Part shown: piece by piece, positions 1 to 5,460 of the stretch | Position numbering within the stretch: the stretch's first letter is position 1 | Layout of the letters: every line of letters begins with the position of its first letter | Assembly (NCBI GenBank): GCA_003219675.1 | Contig: QHPW01000134.1 | Coordinates: 1-7,002, forward strand | DNA length: 7,002 nucleotides | Origin: Verrucomicrobiota bacterium | GTDB lineage: Bacteria; Verrucomicrobiota; Verrucomicrobiia; Limisphaerales; AV2 | Direction of reading: 5' to 3' | Notes under the pieces: generated by a model | What the model was told of the DNA's origin: nothing | Database searches by the model: none | What the model saw: the letters and a program-made list of their open reading frames with translations, nothing else | Made by a program: the position numbers and the translations under genes

Positions 1-15
1 CCCGGCAGAGCCGGG
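1..15. terminator. GC-rich hairpin at window edge, possible terminator
   Basis: CCCGGC and GCCGGG form a perfect 6-bp stem around a 3-nt loop. It lies 25 bp beyond the stop of the minus-strand HEAT fragment, so it could end that transcript, or it could be part of a larger intergenic palindrome cut by the window edge. The T-tract that would show a factor-independent terminator would lie outside the window. Confidence 0.35.
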
Positions 16-39
16 AGGTTTCCCGAAGGTCTAAGGGGT

Positions 40-285
40 CTATTTCATAAATACGGCGTGCCATCGCACCAGCGGCGACTCGTCTTCCAGCGCGCTCCGC
101 AACGCTTTCGCGGCGGGCGCGGCGTCCTCACCCAGAGCCTCAAGCATTCGCGCCGCCCCCGCGCGCATTCGCTCGGCCCCACGCTCAGGCTGCGGAAGAA
201 CCTTGGCCAGCAGGGTCAAAGGACGATAACGAAGCCAATGCTGGAGCCAGTCGTGAGTGTCGCGATGAAATTCATCGCGCCGAGG
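40..285 (-). pseudogene. HEAT-repeat protein, C-terminal fragment (5' truncated)
   Basis: Read on the minus strand this encodes about 80 residues ending at TAG (40-42). The segment AARMLEALGEDAAPAAKALR followed by LEDESPLVRWHAVF has the helix-turn-helix pattern of a HEAT repeat: a small-residue first helix, P-A turn, then 'D.SP.VRW.A'. The preceding DWLQHWLRYRP resembles the spacer that precedes HEAT blocks in many large verrucomicrobial proteins. Upstream of about 285 the frame runs into REP palindromes and the decayed thrS tail, where the residues stop looking like protein. The stop falls within the last repeat, so it may be cut at both ends. HEAT repeats usually form protein-interaction scaffolds. 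I infer a broken gene remnant; no intact start can be assigned. Confidence 0.6.
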
Positions 286-294
286 ATGAGGCGT

Positions 295-332
295 AGCGCA
301 GACTGCGCTTCGCGCGGAGCAATGCTCCGCGC
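295..332. repeat. REP-type double hairpin
   Basis: Two adjacent palindromes. 295-309 is AGCGCA-GAC-TGCGCT. 312-332 is a 21-bp palindrome with 9-bp arms around AAT; its core is GCGGAGC-AAT-GCTCCGC. The same core recurs at 477-493, 1270-1286 and 1309-1325, each time near the RAYT transposase, which is the usual relation between REP sequences and their transposase. This copy sits between the HEAT fragment and the decayed thrS tail. Confidence 0.75.
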
Positions 333-343
333 TCCGGACACAG

Positions 344-468
344 CCGCCGCTCTGTGATCGCCGCAAGCGTGTCCGTCATGACATCCGATTTTGGCTCGCG
401 CGCAGATTGCCTTTGCGGTGGATGCGCGCGCTCACGTCGCCGGCTCTGCAAGTCAGACGGCCGATCGG
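344..468 (-). pseudogene. decayed duplicate of the 3' end of thrS
   Basis: On the minus strand this aligns with the last ~40 codons of the intact thrS (about 1337-1455). RPSDLQ corresponds to ThrS GPRDMQ. VSARIHRKGNLRA, in a shifted frame, corresponds to VSVRVHGKGNLGA. KSDVMTDTLAAITERR corresponds to KAEVIADILHAIKERR. The length from the D of D(L/M)Q to the final RR is equal in both copies; one extra base before the VS.R block is offset by one missing base after it, so the fragment cannot be read in one frame throughout. Identity by eye is roughly 70% at DNA level, with many substitutions conservative at protein level, so this is an old or foreign copy. Homology stops near 468, where a REP palindrome begins. 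It would have been part of the anticodon-binding domain. Confidence 0.75.
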
Positions 469-475
469 ATCGGAG

Positions 476-533
476 CGCGGAGCATTGCTCCGCGGAGGTT
501 TCTTTGGTCTCATGGCGCAGAGCAAATGCTCCG
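476..533. repeat. REP palindrome plus degenerate copy upstream of RAYT
   Basis: 476-494 is CGCGGAGC-ATT-GCTCCGCG, a perfect 8-bp stem. 516-533 is a decayed relative (GCAGAGC then AAAT then GCTCCGC, one stem mismatch). They lie immediately 5' of the transposase start at 541. In REP/RAYT systems such hairpins are the substrate of the neighbouring transposase; that role is inferred here from position and sequence. Confidence 0.7.
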
Positions 534-540
534 CTCGCCA

Positions 541-1263
541 ATGGAAAAGCCGCCTAAATCAAAACGTGAACACGTGCGCCATCTCGTGAGTGAGAAGCGG
601 CGCTGGAGCGAATCGCCTACTGAAGCTGCGCAAATCAAGGGCTTTCGCGGCTGGCACGAGCGCGGTTATTTGCCCCATTGCGACAAGCCCGAGCTGATTC
701 AGTTCGTGACCTTTCGGCTTTGGGATTCGATGCCCGCTTCGCGACGCGGCGAGTGGCAGCACCTCTTTGCCTCCGCGCGAAGCGATTCGCGCTCCGGAGC
801 GCAACGAATGGATCCGCGCGAGCAGCGACGCCAACTTGAAGAATATCTGGATCGCGGTTTGGGTGAATGCCCGCTACGTGATCCGCGCGTGGCTGCCATC
901 GTCCAATCAACGCTGCTGTATCACCACGGCCAAGGCTTCCGAATGCTCGCATGGGTGGTGATGCCGAACCATGTCCACACCTTGATTGAAGTCGTAGAAG
1001 TGCCGCTCACGAGGATTGTGCAGAACTGGAAATCCATCGTGGCGGTGAAGGTCAACCAGTTGTTGGGGCGAGCGGGACGCTTTTGGCAGCCTGATTACTG
1101 GGACCGTTTTATGCGAGACGAAGAACAGCGGCGAAGAGCGATTCGGTACATCGAAAGCAATCCCGTGAAAGCAAGGCTGTGTCGCATGCCCGAAGAACGG
1201 CCGTTCAGCAGCGCACGGTTTCGAGATCCGCAATCGCGCGAGCTGAACCTGCCGCCTGGGTAA
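541..1263 (+). CDS. REP-associated tyrosine transposase (RAYT, IS200-like Y1 family)
   Basis: 240 residues from ATG 541. The frame is open upstream to 391, but that part runs through the thrS remnant and REP DNA, so 541 is preferred. The single-stranded-DNA transposase signature is clear: N-terminal RGYLPH..., LIQFVTFRL (residues 52-60), the HUH-type motif MPNHVHTLIE (141-150; metal ligands H144 and H146), FWQPDYWDRFMRDEEQ (181-196) with Y186 the best candidate nucleophile, and YIESNPVKARL (203-213), typical of RAYTs. Length is normal. Family members bind and nick REP hairpins; REP-like palindromes lie on both sides here. Residues 78-90 (ARSDSRSGAQRM) look inserted, and their DNA is strongly palindromic (775-802). 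The gene converges on thrS with a 69-bp gap. All motifs look intact, so it may be active. Confidence 0.92.
   Translation: MEKPPKSKREHVRHLVSEKRRWSESPTEAAQIKGFRGWHERGYLPHCDKPELIQFVTFRLWDSMPASRRGEWQHLFASARSDSRSGAQRMDPREQRRQLEEYLDRGLGECPLRDPRVAAIVQSTLLYHHGQGFRMLAWVVMPNHVHTLIEVVEVPLTRIVQNWKSIVAVKVNQLLGRAGRFWQPDYWDRFMRDEEQRRRAIRYIESNPVKARLCRMPEERPFSSARFRDPQSRELNLPPG
775..802. repeat. palindromic segment inside the RAYT gene
   Basis: 775-792 is GCGCGAA-GCGA-TTCGCGC (7-bp stem) and 789-802 is the perfect 14-bp palindrome GCGCTCCGGAGCGC. The 10-bp GCGCTCCGGA also occurs at 329-338, overlapping the right edge of the upstream REP. The segment encodes residues that look inserted relative to typical RAYTs, suggesting REP-like DNA captured in frame. 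Confidence 0.5.
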
Positions 1264-1269
1264 CGGGGC

Positions 1270-1325
1270 GCGGAGCATTGCTCCGCCCGGCCCGCCGGCG
1301 CTGCACACGCGGAGCAACGCTCCGC
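1270..1325. repeat. two REP hairpins in the RAYT/thrS convergent gap
   Basis: 1270-1286 is GCGGAGC-ATT-GCTCCGC and 1309-1325 is GCGGAGC-AAC-GCTCCGC, each a perfect 7-bp stem with a 3-nt loop, 22 bp apart. They fill the 69 bp between the RAYT stop (1261-1263) and the thrS stop (1333-1335). They could slow transcription from both sides, but neither is followed by a T-run, so a standard intrinsic terminator is not supported. They match the copies upstream of the transposase. Confidence 0.8.
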
Positions 1326-1332
1326 GCTGCGA

Positions 1333-3435
1333 TTACGCCCGCCGCTCTTTGATTGCGTGCAAAATATCCGCGATTACTTCCGCCTTCGCCTTCGCGCCAA
1401 GATTACCTTTGCCGTGCACGCGCACGCTCACGTTGGCGGCCTGCATGTCGCGCGGGCCAATGACCAGCATGGTGTGCACTTTCGCTTCTTCGGCGCGCTG
1501 GATTTTGCCGTTGATCTTGTCCGTGCCGAAGTCGCCTTCGGCGCGGACCATGTGCGCGCGCAATTCCTGAACAATGGCTTTGGCATAGTCCACCAGCGGT
1601 TCTTCGTCGCCGATGGTGAGGACGCGAACTTGTTCGGGCGCGAGCCAGAGCGGGAAATTGCCGGCGTAATGCTCGATGAGAAAGCCGATGAACCGTTCGT
1701 GCGTGCCGAGCGGCGCGCGGTGAATACAGAGCGGCGTCTTGTCCGTGTTGTCGCGGTCGCGGTAGGTGAGGCCGCAGTTCCGGGGCTGGGAGAAATCCAC
1801 CTGGTTGGTGGCGAGCGTGAATTCGCGGCCGATGACGCTCCAGACCTGCACGTCAATCTTAGGGCCGTAGAACGCCGCTTCGTTCGGCACCTCGAGGTAG
1901 TTGATCTTTGAATCAACCAACACCTGCCGGACCATGTCCTCGGTCTGCTTCCACAGCTCCGGTTCATTGACGAATTTCTGGCCGAGCTTGGCCGGGTCGT
2001 GGGTGCTGAAGCGCATGACGTATTTCTCGATGCCGAAGATTTTGAAATATTTCAGATACATTTCGTTGACCGCGTTGAACTCGGCGGCGAACTGGTCCGG
2101 GGTGCAATAGATGTGGGCGTCGTTCATGTTGAGCGAGCGCACGCGCAGGAGGCCGATCAATTCGCCGCTTTGCTCGTAGCGGTAGCAACAGCCGTATTCG
2201 GCGAGGCGCAGCGGCAGATCGCGGTAACTGCGCGGCTGCGCCGCAAAAATGCGGTGATGATGAGGGCAGTTCATCGCTTTGAGGTAATATTTTTCAACCT
2301 CTAAACCTCGCTTTGCTTCATCAAATGTCCGCTGCTTAGCGAGTGCCTCTGCATAAAGTTCGGGCGGCACATCAAGCTTTGTCTCTTGGACAGTTTTTAA
2401 CACGTGCGGTTTTGACCCTTGTCTTACGTTCAAATGCAGTACCTGAGTAATCTTTGTCAATGTTTCGCCCGAGACTGCACGCTTCATTCGCCCCATTACT
2501 TCGTCGAACTCTTGTTCCGCTTTGTTTAGGTTGCGTTCGGCCTCGGCTTTGGAAGCTGGATCCAACGACAACTCCATTGGCGGAAACATCGATTCCTGGT
2601 AGTAAGGTAAATGCCCTGATGTCTGATACATTTTCTCCTTCGCAATGTGCGGCGTCTTTACACGCACGTAACCCGCGGCGAATTCGGTTTCCTTCGCCAG
2701 CTTTTCCAGTTCCTCGGCAATAGCCGCGCCTTTGGGCAGCCAGAGCGGCAGGCCGGGGCCGACGTATTCCGGGTCGAGCACAAACAGCCCCAGCTCCACG
2801 CCGATCCTGCGATGGTCGCGGCGTTTGGTCTCTTCGAGCATCTTGAAATACTCGTCGAGCTGGGTCTTGTTCTTGAACGCGGTGCCGTAGATGCGCTGGA
2901 GCTGCGGGTTGCGTTCGTCGCCCTTGTAGTAGGCGCTGGCCACGTGCGTGAGCTTGAACGCGCCGATGTTGCCGGTGCGCATCACGTGCGGCCCTGCGCA
3001 GAGATCAATGAAATCGCCGTTTTTGTAGTACGAGATCGGTTCGTCTTTGGGAATGTTCTGGACGATGTCCAGTTTGAATTTGCTCGGAACCTTGCGCTCG
3101 GCCAGGGCGGCAAGGCGTCCTTTGGTGGCGTCTTCCCACGCCTGCTCACGGTTTACCATGATCTTCTCGAACGGATGGTTGGCTTTGATCTCCTTCTTCA
3201 TCTCCTCCTCGATTTTCGGGAAATCTTCGGGCGAGATGCGGTGGGAGAGTTCGACGTCGTAATAAAAGCCGTTTTCGACCGGCGGGCCGGCGGCGAACTG
3301 GGCGTCGGGCCAGATGCGCAGGATGGCGGTGGCGAGGACGTGGGCGCAAGAGTGGCGGACGCGCTCCAGCTCGGTCATCTTCGCGCGATCGTCCAAGGAT
3401 TTGCGTTCAGGCTGCTTGTTTTTGTCAGCTTCCAT
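1333..3435 (-). CDS. thrS: threonine--tRNA ligase (threonyl-tRNA synthetase)
   Basis: 700 residues; charges tRNA-Thr with threonine in the cytoplasm. ATG 3435 is the first possible ATG: a TGA lies two codons upstream in frame, so the TGS domain of E. coli-type ThrRS is absent. The editing domain has HSCAH (H28, H32) and DLCAGPH (C146, H150). The catalytic core has zinc ligands C390 (KAMNCP), H441 (NDAH) and H572 (CIHRAPLG), motif 2 YRYEQSGELIGLLRVR (R419), and motif 3 around HRAPLGTHERFIGFL (R581). The anticodon-binding domain spans about 597-700. Between PPMEL (285-289) and EKYYLKAMNCP (from 381) there is an insertion of about 90 charged residues; related enzymes have only a few residues there. 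I see no T-box leader and no infC/rpmI/rplT neighbours. The start has no strong Shine-Dalgarno sequence and lies 15 bp from a mobile-looking element. Confidence 0.97.
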   Translation of the reverse strand: MEADKNKQPERKSLDDRAKMTELERVRHSCAHVLATAILRIWPDAQFAAGPPVENGFYYDVELSHRISPEDFPKIEEEMKKEIKANHPFEKIMVNREQAWEDATKGRLAALAERKVPSKFKLDIVQNIPKDEPISYYKNGDFIDLCAGPHVMRTGNIGAFKLTHVASAYYKGDERNPQLQRIYGTAFKNKTQLDEYFKMLEETKRRDHRRIGVELGLFVLDPEYVGPGLPLWLPKGAAIAEELEKLAKETEFAAGYVRVKTPHIAKEKMYQTSGHLPYYQESMFPPMELSLDPASKAEAERNLNKAEQEFDEVMGRMKRAVSGETLTKITQVLHLNVRQGSKPHVLKTVQETKLDVPPELYAEALAKQRTFDEAKRGLEVEKYYLKAMNCPHHHRIFAAQPRSYRDLPLRLAEYGCCYRYEQSGELIGLLRVRSLNMNDAHIYCTPDQFAAEFNAVNEMYLKYFKIFGIEKYVMRFSTHDPAKLGQKFVNEPELWKQTEDMVRQVLVDSKINYLEVPNEAAFYGPKIDVQVWSVIGREFTLATNQVDFSQPRNCGLTYRDRDNTDKTPLCIHRAPLGTHERFIGFLIEHYAGNFPLWLAPEQVRVLTIGDEEPLVDYAKAIVQELRAHMVRAEGDFGTDKINGKIQRAEEAKVHTMLVIGPRDMQAANVSVRVHGKGNLGAKAKAEVIADILHAIKERRA

Positions 3436-3450
3436 ACTTCAAAAAGATTT

Positions 3451-3590
3451 AACCACAGATGGACACCGATGGACACAGATGATTTCTCAGAGGACGATTC
3501 GCCCCTGCTCGAAGTTTAAGATGTCCGAATGCCGCCCGACCCGGCCGGGCTTGGTTCCCTATCTGTGTTCATCTGTGTCTATCTGTGGTT
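3451..3590 (-). mobile_element. 140-bp palindromic element with GxxExxY gene ends (MITE-like)
   Basis: The termini are 30-bp inverted repeats, each of three 10-bp units: AACCACAGAT GGACACCGAT then GGACACAGAT at 3451-3480, and the reverse complement of AACCACAGAT AGACACAGAT then GAACACAGAT at 3561-3590 (27 of 30 positions agree). Read on the minus strand, the core begins ATG at 3572 and encodes MNTDREPSPAG, matching the start of the neighbouring GxxExxY protein (MNTDNEPALAG). Its other end encodes DILNFEQGRIVL then TGA (3487-3489), matching the family's C-terminus (HILNF...RIAL). The middle of the gene is missing and the two ends are out of frame. A 10-bp palindrome CCCGGCCGGG (3540-3549) lies in the core. 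It resembles a non-autonomous miniature derivative and forms the upstream region of thrS. Confidence 0.7.
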
Positions 3591-3597
3591 GGTATTC

Positions 3598-4008
3598 TCA
3601 GAGGGCGATGCGTTCCCATTCAAGTTTAGGATGCTTGAAGTTTAAGATATGGCCCACCCGCAATTTCGTCACGCGAAGGTAATTGAGCATCTGGCCACGC
3701 TCCTGGTCGGTGATACGGTCGATCACCTTGGTGTCAACGATCACTCGATCGAAGGCGATGAGATCAGGGATGAACAGTCCCACCTTATGGGCCTTGTAGA
3801 GCACGTCGAACTGCCGTTGCTGCACGAAGGCGGTTTTGCGCAAACCGAATTCCACGATCAATGAATTCTCGTAGCACTTCTCATTCAAGCCGTGACCGAG
3901 TTCGTTGAGGACCTCAAACGCGCAGCCGATAACATGGTGCGTCTCCTGCTTGAGCAGGAACTTGTCCGACGGTCGCCCGGCCAAAGCCGGTTCGTTATCT
4001 GTGTTCAT
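3598..4008 (-). CDS. GxxExxY family protein (PD-(D/E)XK nuclease-like)
   Basis: 136 residues. The family signature is present: VIGCAFEVLNELGHG (about 26-40), then GLNEKCYENSL with the G-x-x-E-x-x-Y motif, then FIPDLIAFDRVIVDTKV (about 80-95), where the PD...(D/E)xK-type active-site pattern has DTK in place of the commoner E-x-K. The C-terminal block RVTKLRVGHILNFKHPKLEW...RIAL is also typical. Length is normal. The family is assigned to the PD-(D/E)XK nuclease superfamily (PDDEXK_3) and its cellular role is unknown. The ATG and first codons (MNTD) are made from the decamer repeat AACACAGAT at 3997-4018, and another copy of the repeat begins 7 bp after the stop. No clear Shine-Dalgarno sequence precedes the start. 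A later start is possible, but no other in-frame ATG lies before the conserved region. Confidence 0.9.
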   Translation of the reverse strand: MNTDNEPALAGRPSDKFLLKQETHHVIGCAFEVLNELGHGLNEKCYENSLIVEFGLRKTAFVQQRQFDVLYKAHKVGLFIPDLIAFDRVIVDTKVIDRITDQERGQMLNYLRVTKLRVGHILNFKHPKLEWERIAL

Positions 4009-4018
4009 CTGTGAGGTT
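3997..4018 (-). repeat. decamer repeat supplying the GxxExxY start codon
   Basis: On the minus strand this reads AACCTCACAGAT followed by GAACACAGAT, two units of the same repeat that bounds the 3451-3590 element. The ATG of the GxxExxY gene (4008-4006) spans the junction of the two units, as it does in the miniature copy. The outermost unit has diverged. Confidence 0.75.
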
Positions 4019-4022
4019 TCGC

Positions 4023-4084
4023 GGCATCCCTGCCGTGTTGTATCGCGAGGCTGAGAAGCCTCGCGACTTGCAGGCAGGGATGCC
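4023..4084. repeat. nested palindrome between two minus-strand genes
   Basis: The outer arms are GGCATCCCTGCC (4023-4034) and GGCAGGGATGCC (4073-4084), perfect over 12 bp. The inner arms are TCGCGAGGCT (4043-4052) and AGCCTCGCGA (4057-4066), a perfect 10-bp stem with a GAGA loop. Together they give a long interrupted hairpin of 62 bp. It lies between the stop of the chimeric membrane protein and the GxxExxY start, so it could limit read-through, but no T-run follows. It is probably a dispersed intergenic repeat. Confidence 0.75.
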
Positions 4085-4088
4085 TGCG

Positions 4089-5345
4089 CTACATCCGTTC
4101 GCCGGTTCGCAGCCGATAAATGTAGCGAAGCACCGGCGCGGTCAGCCGGAGCCGGCTGGCGGCTTGAGCGTCCTTCTGGCGCGTGGTCTCTCCGGTCTCG
4201 TGCCGGATCTTTTCGAGTTCACCGGCATCGAGCCAGTAACCGCCGCAACCGGGGCATTCGTCCACTTCGACGCGGCGTTCCGCGCTGAAATGGCGGCGTT
4301 TGAGTTTGATGTCGTCACATTTCGGGCAGACGCGCCTGGCGGTGAAGTCCACGTGAAGTTTCGGGTCGCGCTCGTTCTCGCCGCCGGCGGTGACGAAGGT
4401 CTCGCCGCGAAAGTCGGGATTCGCCTCGAGCGCGATGCGGTGTGCGCGCACCCACTCGGCGAGCATGTATGGACCCGTGCCGACCGGATGCTCGGCGAAC
4501 CCGTCGCCGTATTTCTCGACGACTTCGCGCGCCACCGCGCCGGTGGCGGGCATCGGCGCAACCTGTTCCGGCGCGGCATTGGTTTCATCTGCGAAAATCA
4601 CTTTAATCGTGTGGAATCGATCGGTGCGCCAATGGTCCTCCTTGAGCAGCCAGGTTTTCACAAACTCCGCCACGGTCCTGCGGCATTGCTCGCGGACGAG
4701 GTCGATGTGTTTTTTGTCCACCGCGTAGGTGGACAGCGTCGGGGTGATGCTTTTCTCCAGTCCCGCCATTTGTTCGCGAGCGTTGAAGCGGGCCCAGCCC
4801 TCATCCGATCTCTTTTCCATTCGGTCGGTGTGAATGGCCGGCGGCAGGCTGGGCCGAATGGAGGGCGCGACGACGATGCAGCTTTGGCCGGAGACGTCCA
4901 AACGCCAGGGATCGGCCAGACGGAGGTGGTAACGGTAGGTCACAGGCACGCGAATTTCAGAAACGGTTTTGCCGAGGTAGAGCTTGTCCCAAAATATGCT
5001 TTTCTGGTCTTCGGCGCGGAACGCTTCGGTTTGATCGGAGGTGGCGAGTTCCAGATTTCCGGCGCCGGTCGAGGTGATTTCCGGAATGGCGGCCAGGAAG
5101 GTCCGGGTGATGTTGCCGCTCATGAATTTTTCGGCAATCGCCTCCGCCTTTTGCACCGCGTATTCGCCCGCTTTGCCGCCGCGGGCGAGTGTTTGGTCAT
5201 AGGTCCGTTTCGTCACCCAGAGAAAAGTGAGGAAGGCGAACAACGCGACGAGGGCGAGCGCGACGATCACCAGCGGCCAGCGAAAAGTCGCGAGCACGTG
5301 CTCCGGGCGCGGCGGTGGAGTTTCCGGGTTCACAATTGATTTCAC
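4089..5345 (-). CDS. chimeric membrane protein: unknown N-domain, SBP_bac_5 fragment, zf-TFIIB
   Basis: 418 residues starting at GTG 5345; no strong ribosome-binding site is visible. One membrane helix at about 22-46 (FRWPLVIVALALVALFAFLT and on) follows a short proline-rich N-terminus, predicting a long soluble domain outside the cytoplasm. Residues 48-254 are an alpha/beta region I do not recognise; DUF4230 is a weak possibility. Residues 265-317 closely resemble the HPVGTGPYMLAEW...RIALEANPDF signature of family-5 peptide-binding proteins of ABC transporters, but only about 55 residues of that ~500-residue family are present. Residues 336-382 are a zf-TFIIB zinc ribbon (C340, C343, C364, C367; CPGCGGYWLDAGELEKIR). 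The frame is open throughout, so this is either a real fusion or a gene patched from pieces. The stop lies 4 bp from a palindrome. Confidence 0.75.
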   Translation of the reverse strand: MKSIVNPETPPPRPEHVLATFRWPLVIVALALVALFAFLTFLWVTKRTYDQTLARGGKAGEYAVQKAEAIAEKFMSGNITRTFLAAIPEITSTGAGNLELATSDQTEAFRAEDQKSIFWDKLYLGKTVSEIRVPVTYRYHLRLADPWRLDVSGQSCIVVAPSIRPSLPPAIHTDRMEKRSDEGWARFNAREQMAGLEKSITPTLSTYAVDKKHIDLVREQCRRTVAEFVKTWLLKEDHWRTDRFHTIKVIFADETNAAPEQVAPMPATGAVAREVVEKYGDGFAEHPVGTGPYMLAEWVRAHRIALEANPDFRGETFVTAGGENERDPKLHVDFTARRVCPKCDDIKLKRRHFSAERRVEVDECPGCGGYWLDAGELEKIRHETGETTRQKDAQAASRLRLTAPVLRYIYRLRTGERM

Positions 5346-5385
5346 AGGAATAGCTCAGTTCGCCGCGACGCGCAACTGTTGGTAT

Positions 5386-5413
5386 TTCAAAAAGATTCCG
5401 AAAACTTTTTGAA
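5386..5413. promoter_or_regulatory. perfect 9-bp inverted repeat, possible operator
   Basis: TTCAAAAAG (5386-5394) and CTTTTTGAA (5405-5413) are exact reverse complements separated by 10 bp. The repeat sits in the divergent gap, ending 3 bp before a TTGACT hexamer and about 40 bp upstream of the 4089-5345 gene start. Position and symmetry suit a dimeric regulator controlling one or both directions. As RNA it would form only a weak AT-rich stem. Confidence 0.4.
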
Positions 5414-5416
5414 GGA

Positions 5417-5447
5417 TTGACTTGCGCGGGGCGCTCGGCTTTATCAT
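5417..5447 (+). promoter_or_regulatory. possible sigma-70-like promoter for the methyltransferase gene
   Basis: TTGACT (5417-5422) matches the -35 consensus at five of six positions. TATCAT (5442-5447) matches the -10 consensus at five of six, but the spacer is 19 bp, longer than ideal. Transcription would start near 5454, just before the foldable segment at 5461. The hexamers stand out against GC-rich surroundings; the spacing keeps confidence modest. Confidence 0.4.
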
Positions 5448-5460
5448 GTTTTCTGTGAAA

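Noticed and set aside
391..540. Upstream extension of the RAYT protein by 50 residues
   Set aside because: That DNA is the decayed thrS tail and a REP palindrome; conserved transposase sequence begins after ATG 541.
2299..2568. Intein inside thrS
   Set aside because: The inserted segment is about 90 residues, lacks an N-terminal Cys/Ser with splicing blocks and a C-terminal HN plus nucleophile, and is too short even for a mini-intein.
2647..3519. 290-codon plus-strand frame over the 5' half of thrS
   Set aside because: It is antisense to an unmistakable ThrRS sequence and runs into the decamer element; its composition is that of a shadow frame.
3451..3590. CRISPR-like array in the decamer repeats
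   Set aside because: Units are 10 bp, directly adjacent without spacers, and arranged as an inverted pair; no cas genes are present.
3436..3600. T-box riboswitch upstream of thrS
   Set aside because: No specifier stem or T-box consensus was found; the space is occupied by the palindromic element and gene remnants.
4011..5339. 442-codon open frame on the plus strand, antisense to the chimeric membrane protein
   Set aside because: It mirrors the GC-rich minus-strand gene, has no recognisable motifs, and the minus frame carries clear domains (membrane helix, PVGTGPY, four-cysteine ribbon).
5386..5397. TTCAAAAAGATT shared with 3438-3449 near the thrS start
   Set aside because: A 12-bp AT-rich match at two upstream regions may be chance, and the distances to the start codons differ, so no common regulatory role is claimed.
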